The notes under the pieces were generated by a model. It did not search any database, was not told the DNA's origin, and worked only from the letters and a program-made list of their open reading frames with translations. The position numbers and the translations under genes are program-made. This document shows, in pieces, positions 56,833-64,000 of a DNA stretch of 64,000 nucleotides. This DNA is from Rhodanobacter thiooxydans (GTDB lineage Bacteria > Pseudomonadota > Gammaproteobacteria > Xanthomonadales > Rhodanobacteraceae), in NCBI RefSeq assembly GCF_021545845.1, contig NZ_CP088923.1, positions 1,798,001-1,862,000 on the forward strand. Direction: 5' to 3'. Numbering within the stretch: the first letter of the stretch is position 1; every line of letters starts with the position of its first letter.

Positions 56833-57402
56833 GTGAGCATCAAATCCGACAAGTGGATCCGCCGCATGGCCCAGGGCCACGGCATGATCGAGCCGTTCGA
56901 GCCGGGGCAGATGAAGCAGGGCGCCGACGGCGGCCGCGCCGTGTCCTGGGGCACCTCCAGCTACGGCTACGACGTGCGCTGCGCGCGCGAGTTCAAGATC
57001 TTCACCAACATCAACTCCACCATCGTCGACCCCAAGTCGTTCGACCCGACCAGCTTCGTCGACGTCGAGGCGGACGTGTGCATCATCCCGCCCAACTCGT
57101 TTGCATTGGCGCGCACGGTGGAGTACTTCCGCATCCCGCGCAACGTGCTGGTGGTGTGCCTGGGCAAGAGCACCTACGCGCGCTGCGGCATCATCGTCAA
57201 CGTGACGCCGCTGGAGCCGGAGTGGGAAGGCCATGTGACGCTGGAGTTCTCCAACACCACGCCGCTGCCCGCGAAAATCTACGCCAACGAGGGCGTGGCG
57301 CAGATGCTGTTCCTCGAATCCGATGAGGAATGCGAGACCAGCTACAAGGACCGTGGCGGCAAGTACCAGGGCCAGCAGGGCGTGACCCTGCCGCGCACCT
57401 GA
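56833..57402 (+). CDS. dcd: dCTP deaminase Dcd
   Basis: Converts dCTP to dUTP for thymidylate synthesis. The 189-residue protein has the family start [25 protein letters not shown], and the nucleotide-binding/catalytic region [20 protein letters not shown] with the following E of [10 protein letters not shown]. The GTG at 56833 has GGAG at good spacing. Confidence 0.96.
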   Translation: MSIKSDKWIRRMAQGHGMIEPFEPGQMKQGADGGRAVSWGTSSYGYDVRCAREFKIFTNINSTIVDPKSFDPTSFVDVEADVCIIPPNSFALARTVEYFRIPRNVLVVCLGKSTYARCGIIVNVTPLEPEWEGHVTLEFSNTTPLPAKIYANEGVAQMLFLESDEECETSYKDRGGKYQGQQGVTLPRT

Positions 57403-57497
57403 TCGTTCCCCTGAACGGGCGGCGCCGGACGCTGCCCACGATCATGGCCGGGCGCTACACTCGCCTGGCGCACCGACCCGTTTTCCAGGAGACACCG

Positions 57498-57992
57498 ATG
57501 ATCCGTTTTTCGTCCCTGCTTATCCGTGCAGCCGCGGCAGCCATGCTTGGCAGCCTGCTGGTGCTGGCTGGCTGCCATCGCGGCAGTACCAAGGATGAGA
57601 TCAGCGCCGCCCAGGCGCAAAGCCAGTTCGACACCACCGTCAAGGCCTATAAGAGCGGCCAGTTCCTGCTGGACGACGCGGTACTGTCGGCGCTGGATCT
57701 GGGCAGCCATTTCGCCTACCTGAAGGAGCAGGGCAAGCTGCCGAAGACCGTGCTGCTGGAGCGCAGCGACGATTCCAAGGTGCGCAAGCAGCATCTCGAA
57801 TACATGGCGCGCATGCAGCTCGACTACGGCTTCGCCGTGTACTACGACGACGACGGCACGTTGAAGAAGATCAACCCGGTGGATACCAAGGCGCGCCGGC
57901 TGGAGGATTACCGCGCGCCGGTGCAGATGAACGACGAGATGAAGGGCAAGTCCGCTGCCGGCGGCAGCTACGATCCTTCGCAGCAGCACTGA
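57498..57992 (+). CDS. Uncharacterised lipoprotein
   Basis: A 164-residue predicted lipoprotein: signal with lipobox LLVLAGC, then a mature domain with no family I recognise (QFDTTVKAYKSGQFLLDDAV; LEYMARMQLDYGFAVYYDDD). The C-terminus is hydrophilic and Gly/Ser-rich. ATG 57498 follows AGGAG. It stands alone between dcd and a terminator. Confidence 0.75.
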   Translation: MIRFSSLLIRAAAAAMLGSLLVLAGCHRGSTKDEISAAQAQSQFDTTVKAYKSGQFLLDDAVLSALDLGSHFAYLKEQGKLPKTVLLERSDDSKVRKQHLEYMARMQLDYGFAVYYDDDGTLKKINPVDTKARRLEDYRAPVQMNDEMKGKSAAGGSYDPSQQH

Positions 57993-58013
57993 CGCCCGGC
58001 GGTTTCCCGGCGA

Positions 58014-58042
58014 AAAGCCCGCGGCCAGCGCCGCGGGCTTTT
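58014..58042 (+). terminator. Rho-independent terminator
   Basis: AAAGCCCGCGGC pairs with GCCGCGGGCTTTT around a CAGC loop. The T-run on the plus strand and A-run on the minus strand suit termination from both the lipoprotein gene and the convergent HIT gene. Confidence 0.85.
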
Positions 58043-58061
58043 CATTGGCCATCACTGTGGC

Positions 58062-58478
58062 TCAGGCGGCCAATGCCCGCCTCAGCGCCGCGATCGACGT
58101 GGCGGCGTCTTTCTCGTCACGGGCCACGCGGGCACCATGCCCCCAGACCGGCCCCGGCCACGCCGCATCGCCTTCGACCCGCGCGATCACGTGCACGTGC
58201 AACTGCCGCACGATGTTGCCGAGCGCGCCGAGGTTGAGCTTGTCGCAGGGTGTCACCGCGCGCAGCGCGGCGGCGGCGCGGTTCACTTCCTGCCACAGCA
58301 CGGCCTGTTCGTCGCCGTGCAGGTCGGCAATCTCCACCAGCCCGGCGCGGCGCGGCACCAGCACCAGCCACGGCCAGCGCGCGTCGTCCATCAGCCGCAC
58401 GTCGCACAGCGGCAGCGAGGCGACCGTGTGGGTATCTGCCGCCAGCCGCGGATTGAGTACAAAGCCGGTCTCGCTCAT
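58062..58478 (-). CDS. HIT-family protein
   Basis: A 138-residue histidine-triad protein, a nucleotide-binding hydrolase. The family segments are LCDVRLMDDARWPWLVLVPR, then CDKLNLGALGNIVRQLHVHV with the HxH of the active site. The canonical HxHxHxx is represented by LHVHVIAR, in which the last His is replaced by Arg or shifted. The start overlaps the dienelactone hydrolase stop (ATGA). Confidence 0.88.
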   Translation of the reverse strand: MSETGFVLNPRLAADTHTVASLPLCDVRLMDDARWPWLVLVPRRAGLVEIADLHGDEQAVLWQEVNRAAAALRAVTPCDKLNLGALGNIVRQLHVHVIARVEGDAAWPGPVWGHGARVARDEKDAATSIAALRRALAA

Positions 58479-59143
58479 GCGCTGGCCAGCTGCCGGTCGA
58501 AGAACGCCAGCGTGCGCTCCAGCGCCAGCTTCGCGCTGGGCTCGTGGTAGGGCGTGCTGCCGTCGCGGTTGAAGGCGTGGTCGGCCGGGTAGGTGAAGAG
58601 TTCCATCTGCGGCAGCGCCTCGCGGTGCTTTGCCACCATCTCCGGCGTGATGCTGCGGTCCTTCTCGCCGAAGTGGAACATCACCGGCGCCTGCGGCGTC
58701 TCGTGCAGGAACGGCAGGTTGCGCGCGCCGTAGTAACTCACCGAGGGCAGGCCCAGGCGCAATGCGGCGAGCAGGGCCACGGTGCCGCCCCAGCAATAGC
58801 CGACGGTGCCGATCTTGCCGGCCGAGGCGATCGACTCGGCCGCGCTGGCGACGTCCTCCAGCGCCCGCTCCAGCCCCAGCTCCGCAACCAGTTGCTTGCC
58901 CTTGTTGGCGCCGACCTGGTCATAGCCCAGTTCCACGCCGCTCTCCAGATGGTCGAAGAACGCCGGCGCGATCGCGGTGTAGCCGTGCGCGGCGAAGCCG
59001 TCGGCCACACGGCGGATGTGTGCGGTGACGCCGAAGATTTCCTGGATCACCACGATGCCACCCTTCGGCTTGCCGTGCGGCTGGGCGAGGTAGCCGCCGA
59101 TGCACTGGGTGCGGGTGGTGGGGATGTTGATGTGCTGGCCCAT
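58475..59143 (-). CDS. Dienelactone hydrolase family protein
   Basis: A 222-residue alpha/beta hydrolase. The nucleophile elbow is GTVGYCWGGTVAL (Cys), with the acid in HFGEKDRSI and the His in YPADHAFNRDG, the Cys-Asp-His triad of dienelactone hydrolases. Natural substrate is unknown. It is divergent from rimO and co-transcribed with the HIT gene. Confidence 0.93.
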   Translation of the reverse strand: MGQHINIPTTRTQCIGGYLAQPHGKPKGGIVVIQEIFGVTAHIRRVADGFAAHGYTAIAPAFFDHLESGVELGYDQVGANKGKQLVAELGLERALEDVASAAESIASAGKIGTVGYCWGGTVALLAALRLGLPSVSYYGARNLPFLHETPQAPVMFHFGEKDRSITPEMVAKHREALPQMELFTYPADHAFNRDGSTPYHEPSAKLALERTLAFFDRQLASA

Positions 59144-59206
59144 GGCTGGCTCCTTGGCGGGGATCGCGTGAAGTCTAGCCGCGCCGGTGGCCGCGCCGCA
59201 CTGCCG

Positions 59207-59212
59207 TATAAT
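59207..59212 (+). promoter_or_regulatory. -10 element of rimO
   Basis: A perfect TATAAT within GTATAATTTGC, 35 bp before the rimO ATG. No good -35 hexamer is seen. Confidence 0.6.
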
Positions 59213-59246
59213 TTGCGGTTACTCCGCATGTTCCCGGTGGCCCCGC

Positions 59247-60584
59247 ATGTCCCAGACCGCCCACAAGATCGGCTTCGTCAGTCTCGGCTGCCCCAAGGCG
59301 CTGGTCGACTCCGAGCGCATCCTCACCCAGCTCAAGGTCGAGGGCTACCAGATCGTGCCCAGCTACGGCGAGGCCGACGCGGTGGTGGTGAACACTTGCG
59401 GCTTCATCGACGCCGCGGTGCAGGAGTCATTGGACTCGATCGGCACCGCGCTCAATGAGAACGGCAAGGTGATCGTCACCGGCTGCCTGGGCAAGCGCGA
59501 GGCGTTGATCCGCGAGGCCTATCCCGACGTGCTGTCGATCAGCGGCCCGCAGGACTACGCCAGCGTGATGAGCGCGGTGCACCAGGCGTTGCCGCCGCAG
59601 CGCAACAAGTTCATCGACATCGTGCCGGACACTGGCGTGAAGCTCACCCCGAAGCACTACGCCTACTTGAAGATTTCCGAAGGCTGCAATCACCGCTGCA
59701 GCTTCTGCATCATCCCGTCGATGCGCGGCAACCTGGTCTCGCGCCCGGTGGACGAAGTGCTGGTGGAGGCCGAGAAGCTGGTCAAGGGCGGTGTGAAGGA
59801 ACTGCTGGTGATCTCGCAGGACACCAGCGCCTACGGCGTGGACCTGAAGTACGCCGAGCGCCCGTGGCGCGGCAAGGCGTACCGCACGCGCATGACCGAG
59901 CTGTGCGAAGGCCTGGCCGAGCTGGGCGCGTGGACGCGCCTGCACTACGTCTATCCGTACCCGCACGTGGACGAGCTGATGCCGCTGATGGCGGAAGGGA
60001 AACTGCTGCCGTACCTCGACATCCCGTTCCAGCACGCCAGCCCGCGCATCCTGAAACTGATGAAGCGCCCCGGCAACATCGACAAGACGCTGGAGCGCAT
60101 CCGCAACTGGCGCGCCCAGGTCCCTGACCTCACCATCCGCAGCACCTTCATCGTGGGCTTCCCCGGCGAGACCGACGCCGAGTTCGAGGAGCTGCTGGAT
60201 TTTCTGCGTGAGGCCGAGCTGGACCGCGTGGGCGCGTTCGCCTATTCGCCGGTGGACGGCGCCAAGGCCAACGAGCTGCCCGGTGCGGTCTCCGAGGAGC
60301 TGAAGGAAGACCGCCTGGAACAATTCATGGCCGTACAGGCGGAAATCTCCGCCGCCAAGCTGCAGCGCAAGATTGGCCGCACGCTCAAGGTGCTGGTGGA
60401 CGAGGCGAACGCCGACGGCGCCGTGGCCCGCTCCGCCGCCGATGCACCCGAGATCGACGGCAGCGTGCTGATCGCCGACGGCCAGCACCTCAAGCCCGGC
60501 CAGTTCGTCGACGTGGTGGTCGAGGCGGCCAGTGACCACGACCTCACCGCGCGCCTGGCGCGTCCGACGCTCAAGGTGATCTGA
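59247..60584 (+). CDS. rimO: Ribosomal protein S12 methylthiotransferase RimO
   Basis: A 445-residue radical-SAM enzyme adding a methylthio group to Asp of ribosomal protein S12. The N-terminal UPF0004 domain supplies cluster cysteines in [21 protein letters not shown] and [10 protein letters not shown]. The radical-SAM motif CNHRCSFC is at residues 147-154. The C-terminal TRAM domain ends the protein. ATG 59247 gives the conserved family start. Confidence 0.97.
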   Translation: MSQTAHKIGFVSLGCPKALVDSERILTQLKVEGYQIVPSYGEADAVVVNTCGFIDAAVQESLDSIGTALNENGKVIVTGCLGKREALIREAYPDVLSISGPQDYASVMSAVHQALPPQRNKFIDIVPDTGVKLTPKHYAYLKISEGCNHRCSFCIIPSMRGNLVSRPVDEVLVEAEKLVKGGVKELLVISQDTSAYGVDLKYAERPWRGKAYRTRMTELCEGLAELGAWTRLHYVYPYPHVDELMPLMAEGKLLPYLDIPFQHASPRILKLMKRPGNIDKTLERIRNWRAQVPDLTIRSTFIVGFPGETDAEFEELLDFLREAELDRVGAFAYSPVDGAKANELPGAVSEELKEDRLEQFMAVQAEISAAKLQRKIGRTLKVLVDEANADGAVARSAADAPEIDGSVLIADGQHLKPGQFVDVVVEAASDHDLTARLARPTLKVI

Positions 60585-60650
60585 AGGACGGCCAGGGACG
60601 ACCGTTCCGGCATCGATGAGTAGCGGCATCGGAGCTGCTTTTCTGCTCGC

Positions 60651-60722
60651 CATTCCCGCGCAAGCGGGAATCCGGTTTACCGTTTGGCAAGATCAGGATG
60701 GATTCCCGCTTGCGCGGGAATG
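60651..60722. repeat. Perfect 23-bp inverted repeat of the ATTCCCGC family
   Basis: CATTCCCGCGCAAGCGGGAA (60651, continuing TCC) is exactly complementary to the arm at 60700-60722, with a 26-bp spacer. Similar short CATTCCCGC repeats are dispersed in many proteobacteria. The second arm runs up to the start region of the DUF3025 gene. Confidence 0.82.
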
Positions 60723-60743
60723 ACGTCGTCGAGGGGTTTCGAG

Positions 60744-61562
60744 GTGTCCGACAGGCGCATGAAGAAAACCCGCTACGTGGCTCCGTCCTGCGACGCGGTC
60801 GATCCGCAGGTGTTCGGACGGATGCCGCTGGCGGCGTGGCGCGAACATGCCGGGCTGATCGATGGCCGCGACTGGCCGACGATCGACACGCTCAACGCCT
60901 GCCGCCCGGCCGGCATGCGCGAACACTTCGTGGCGCAAACCCACGAGCTGCTCGCCGATGGCCTGCACTACGAGCAGCGCATCGCCGAACGCGATGAAAT
61001 AGCCACCCGCGAAAACAACTGGCACGACCTGTTCAACGCGCTGGTCTGGCTGCGTTACCCGAGCCTCAAGCGCACGCTCAACGCGCGGCAGGTGGCCGGG
61101 ATCGCCAGCATGGGGCCGAAGCGGCGCTCGCGCGCGCAGTATGCGTTGACCCATTTCGACGAAGCCGGCGTGATCGTCGCCGTGCGCGATCCCGCGCTGC
61201 TGGCGTTGTGGGATGCGCATGACTGGCATGGCCTGTTCTGGCGCCGACGGCAGGCATGGCTGGACGGTTCGATCCAGCTGGAGCTGTTCGGTCACGCGCT
61301 GCTGGAGCTGGCCTTGAGTCCGGGCCGGCTGCTGGTGGGCAAGGCGCTGGCGTTTCGCTCGGGCGGCGACGCCGACCTGTCCGTGCGTTGCGCCGCGGCG
61401 GTCGGTGCGGAACGCCTGCTGCTCGATCCACTGGAGCTGCGGCCGCTGCCGCTGTCGGGCATTCCGGGCTGGCATCCGGACAATGCCGACGAAGCCTTCC
61501 ATCGCCATGCCGCCTGTTATCAGCCGCGGCGCGCCGGGCGCGCGTACCCGCCGGCTGCCTGA
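60744..61562 (+). CDS. DUF3025 family protein
   Basis: A 272-residue protein with the DUF3025 hallmark ENNWHDLFNALVWLRYPSLK followed by RTLNARQ, and later QLELFGHALLELALSPG. Function is unknown. The GTG at 60744 has GAGGGG at seven bases; an ATG at 60759 is an alternative. Upstream in-frame codons come from the inverted repeat and are unlikely to be translated. Confidence 0.88.
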   Translation: MSDRRMKKTRYVAPSCDAVDPQVFGRMPLAAWREHAGLIDGRDWPTIDTLNACRPAGMREHFVAQTHELLADGLHYEQRIAERDEIATRENNWHDLFNALVWLRYPSLKRTLNARQVAGIASMGPKRRSRAQYALTHFDEAGVIVAVRDPALLALWDAHDWHGLFWRRRQAWLDGSIQLELFGHALLELALSPGRLLVGKALAFRSGGDADLSVRCAAAVGAERLLLDPLELRPLPLSGIPGWHPDNADEAFHRHAACYQPRRAGRAYPPAA

Positions 61563-61608
61563 GCAATCCCCGCGCCATGCGGCCCGCTGCTCCCGCCGCG
61601 ATGCCGCG

Positions 61609-62115
61609 TCAGGCTCCGTCGTAGTCGACCGCGAGCACGGCAAACGTGGTCAATCCGCCCGGCAGCTCGGCGCTGAACTCGTCGTCGATGTGCTTCTTCA
61701 GCACTGCCCGCGCCAGCGGCGAGTCGACGCTGATCCAGCCGCGTTTCGCATCGGTCTCGTCCGGGCCCACGATGCGGTAGCGGTGAACCTCGCCGGTGGC
61801 GACGTTCTCCAGTTCGATGCAGGCGCCGAAGAACACTGCCTGGCGGTCGCCCGGTACGCCTTCGGCCACCTTGAGCGACGGGATGCGCTTGCTGAGGTAG
61901 CGCACGCGGCGGTCGATCTCGCCGAGCTGCTTCTTGCGGTAGGTGTACTCGGCGTTTTCCGAGCGGTCGCCCTCGGCGGCGGCCGCGGCCAGCGCCTTCA
62001 CCACCTCCGGGCGCAGCACGTGCCACAGCTGGTCGAGCTCGGCCTTCAGCCGCTCGAAACCCTCGCGGGTGACGATCGCGGTGGAGCCGGGCGAGGGCGG
62101 ACGCCAGCGGCTCAT
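61609..62115 (-). CDS. greB: Transcription elongation factor GreB
   Basis: A 168-residue Gre factor that rescues backtracked RNA polymerase by stimulating transcript cleavage. An N-terminal coiled coil has the acidic tip [20 protein letters not shown] and the C-terminal FKBP-like domain reads [20 protein letters not shown]. The tip sequence identifies GreB rather than GreA. The start overlaps the stop of the upstream membrane protein gene. Confidence 0.94.
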   Translation of the reverse strand: MSRWRPPSPGSTAIVTREGFERLKAELDQLWHVLRPEVVKALAAAAAEGDRSENAEYTYRKKQLGEIDRRVRYLSKRIPSLKVAEGVPGDRQAVFFGACIELENVATGEVHRYRIVGPDETDAKRGWISVDSPLARAVLKKHIDDEFSAELPGGLTTFAVLAVDYDGA

Positions 62116-63359
62116 GCCGGGGCCAGCTGGCGCCGTTGCGCGTCGATCTCGCTGCGCAATGGGTGGTCCGGCCACGCGGTGGCGAGCCGGTCCAGCAGCG
62201 CCACGGCCTCGGCGTGCTGGTCGGCGTGGGCCGCGAGCTGCCGCGCGGCCAGCAGGCCGTAGTACGGCGCGTGTGCGTCGCGCGGCCAGTGCGCGAGGTA
62301 GCCGCGGCACAGCTGGATGGCGAGCCGGCCCATGCCCAGCCGTGCGGCCAGGTCGGCCAGCTCGCCGCAGGTGCGCGGGTCGTCCGGCACGAACGCGGCG
62401 TCGATGCCGCAGCACTCCTGCAGCACGCCGAGCGCGCGGCGCGATTCCTTCTGGGCGATCAGCGCAGCGATCCAGATCTGGCCATGCACCAGCAGATCGT
62501 CGCGCAGGCCCTGCCGTTGCAGCAGCTCGCGATAAAGCTGGTGCACCGCTGCCGGTGCGGCGCGATCCTGCAGGCGGGCGGCCAGTCGCCGCAGCGCCGC
62601 CAGTGGGTCGTCGACGGCGAGCTGGCGCGCCTCGTCGACCAGCCTGCTGTCGGCATCCTGGCCGGAGGCAGCGGCGAGTTTCTCGGCTTCCGGTTCGATG
62701 CCGAAGCGCTCGTGGCGCTGGTGGATCAGCGCACCCATCAGGTGGAAGGCCAGCACGACCAGGTAGGTGTAGGCGAAGGCGAACAGCGGCAGCGCCAGCA
62801 GCCGCGGCAGCAGCGCGGTGGTGACCGAGGCCAGCACGATGAGCAGACCGAGCAGCAGGTTGATCGCCACGGGAATCAGGTAGGCGGCACCGAAACCGCC
62901 GATCACGCGCACCCAGTTCAACGGGTTGATCGCCAGCGCCAGGTTGCCGTCGAACGCCAGCGACATGTCGATCGCCGGCAGCACCAGGGCGGACAGGATC
63001 AGCACCGGCCACAGCAATCGCGGAAAGAACACGATGGCGACCACGCACAGTGCGACCACCAGCAGGTGGATCGCGGTCAGGCCCCAGCCGCTCGCACTGT
63101 TGCCGTCGCTGCCGACGTCGGGCGGGTCGGCGTAGCCGTTGGCGGTGTGCAGCAGGCAGTCGGCGGCGTAACGCCAGGTGGCGGCCCACACCAGCGCGCT
63201 GGCCAGCGCACCGGTCCACGACGGCAGCAGGCCGACGTAGTGGATCAGCGCCAGCACCACGCAGGTGGGCAGCGCGGCGCCCCGCAGCGGATAGCCGAAA
63301 GCGGCCGCGAGGCGCTCGCCGAACGGCGTGTCGGCAGCGACGACTTCGACGCGCGGCAT
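62112..63359 (-). CDS. Membrane protein with C-terminal helical repeats
   Basis: A 415-residue protein of unknown function. Residues about 20-210 contain five or six transmembrane segments ([59 protein letters not shown]). Residues about 230-415 are soluble, Ala/Leu-rich, TPR-like helices ([40 protein letters not shown]). ATG 63359 abuts the repeat element, whose GGAG may serve as ribosome site. Overlap with greB suggests one operon. Confidence 0.75.
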   Translation of the reverse strand: MPRVEVVAADTPFGERLAAAFGYPLRGAALPTCVVLALIHYVGLLPSWTGALASALVWAATWRYAADCLLHTANGYADPPDVGSDGNSASGWGLTAIHLLVVALCVVAIVFFPRLLWPVLILSALVLPAIDMSLAFDGNLALAINPLNWVRVIGGFGAAYLIPVAINLLLGLLIVLASVTTALLPRLLALPLFAFAYTYLVVLAFHLMGALIHQRHERFGIEPEAEKLAAASGQDADSRLVDEARQLAVDDPLAALRRLAARLQDRAAPAAVHQLYRELLQRQGLRDDLLVHGQIWIAALIAQKESRRALGVLQECCGIDAAFVPDDPRTCGELADLAARLGMGRLAIQLCRGYLAHWPRDAHAPYYGLLAARQLAAHADQHAEAVALLDRLATAWPDHPLRSEIDAQRRQLAPA

Positions 63360-63360
63360 C

Positions 63361-63628
63361 AGAGCCTGCTCCATGTCCTCGCATGGCCTGCGCCGGGAGC
63401 TGTTTGCGCGTAGACCAAGGAAGAACGAAGGAGTGGACGTCCGTCCACGACCGAGTGATGACGCAGGAATGCGGGCAAACAGACCCGGCCCTTCGGGTTG
63501 CCTCGCCGTGGCCGCCATGCGGCAGCGCGCGGCTTGACCTGCCAGCCAGGCAGGCGCTGCGCCACGCGCCACCACCTGACGGCCACGGCAAGGCAACGCG
63601 GGCTATGCGAAGACATGGAGCAGGCTCT
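63361..63628. repeat. 268-bp element with inverted ends and nested palindromes
   Basis: Ends 63361-63387 and 63602-63628 are inverted copies with 25 of 27 bases matching (AGAGCCTGCTCCATGTC...). A second pair (63495-63513 with 63581-63599, two mismatches) is nested inside. Further stems TGTTTGC/GCAAACA and GTGGAC/GTCCAC are present. It fills the whole space between two minus-strand genes and contains no credible coding frame. Confidence 0.7.
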
Positions 63629-63631
63629 CAC

Positions 63632-64000
63632 TCAGCGCTTGCCGCCGAAGATGCCGCCCGGCACGCCGCGCAGGATCTGCCGGCCGAGTTGGCTGCCCAT
63701 CGTGCGCACCACCTGCTTGCCCATCGTCTCGACCATGCCCTGACGGCGCTTGGTGCCGAACAGCACGTCGTGCACCGCGCCGCCCCAGCCCGCTTCCTCG
63801 GCCTTGCCTGGCGTGTCTGCCGCCGCGGCGTCGGCACTCGCCTTGTCGTCGGCGCGCTTGGCCAGCATCTCGGCGGCCGATTCGCGGTTGAGCGGGTTGT
63901 CGTACTTGCCGCCCACCGGCGAGCGCTGGCGGACGGTGGCGCGCTCGGCGTCAGTGATCGCGCCGATGCGGCAGCAGGGCGCCGTCACCAGCACCTGCTC
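63632..64000 (-). CDS. HerA-like ATPase (DUF853), C-terminal part, cut by window edge
   Basis: The visible 122 residues match the C-terminus of the DUF853/HerA-like helicase family: VLVTAPCCRIGAITDAERAT, then a variable Lys/Ala linker, then KRRQGMVETMGKQVVRTMGS and a Gly-rich end. The ATPase core lies beyond the right edge. The role in DNA processing is not established. Confidence 0.8.
   Translation of the reverse strand, partial: EQVLVTAPCCRIGAITDAERATVRQRSPVGGKYDNPLNRESAAEMLAKRADDKASADAAAADTPGKAEEAGWGGAVHDVLFGTKRRQGMVETMGKQVVRTMGSQLGRQILRGVPGGIFGGKR

Overview
The window is GC-rich gammaproteobacterial chromosome. Gene content and the GTAG-headed REP-type repeats point to the order Xanthomonadales, probably Rhodanobacteraceae (Rhodanobacter, Dyella or a relative). 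This assignment is an inference from family resemblance; there is no rRNA or tRNA gene here to fix it. Core genes (mfd, rlmJ, nth, metG, mrp, dcd, rimO, greB) flank a large accessory block of metal-handling genes.

Layout. 1-8.8 kb: mfd, a GNAT protein, a YjbR/VOC pair, a DUF2058 protein, a cation diffusion facilitator, an Slp lipoprotein and rlmJ. 8.9-14.5 kb: copper resistance cluster (Met/His-rich exported protein, CopL-like leader, CopA oxidase, CopB, a cytochrome c/NTF2-like fusion, a DUF411 protein). 14.5-21.1 kb: a second small leader followed by a CusCBA-type RND exporter and CusF. 21.2-21.7 kb: frameshifted remnant of a beta-CASP RNase. 21.7-25.6 kb: hutC-hutU-hutH. 25.6-31.6 kb: divergent leader, TonB receptor and two PepSY proteins, the second fused to an NqrF-like reductase. 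31.8-37.9 kb: a third leader type with CzcCBA. 38-49 kb: EamA transporter, AsmA-like protein, cyclophilin, a chemoreceptor with an EAL-CBS-GGDEF protein behind a sigma-28-like promoter, PadR plus HAAS-type membrane protein, a methyltransferase and nth. 49-64 kb: rsxB, metG, an MFS-HAD-DeoR operon, mrp, dcd, HIT/DLH, rimO, DUF3025, greB, a membrane protein, and the C-terminus of a HerA-like ATPase cut by the window edge.

How the genes work together. The metal block covers periplasmic copper oxidation and sequestration (CopA, CopB, CusF), export of Cu/Ag (the Cus pump keeps the three copper methionines at E. coli numbering) and export of divalent cations (the Czc pump keeps D402 and D408). Four separate operons in the block are headed by small exported Cys/His-containing proteins; three of these end in an Arg-Pro-Pro tail, and strong hairpins lie between leader and target gene. 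This resembles co-translational metal control known for CopL/CutF/CruR-type leaders. The most unusual arrangement is at 25.6 kb: HutC-type operators lie on both sides of the divergent promoter region, so a TonB/PepSY uptake-and-reduction module may be induced by urocanate from histidine catabolism and also gated by its leader.

Small-scale structure. GTAG-headed inverted repeats with heptamer (GAATCCC) loops lie at several gene ends. In three cases their TAG is the stop codon of the adjoining reading frame, one of which is a truncated FMN reductase remnant. Palindromic repeat DNA also sits in frame inside mfd and, more weakly, in the linker of metG.
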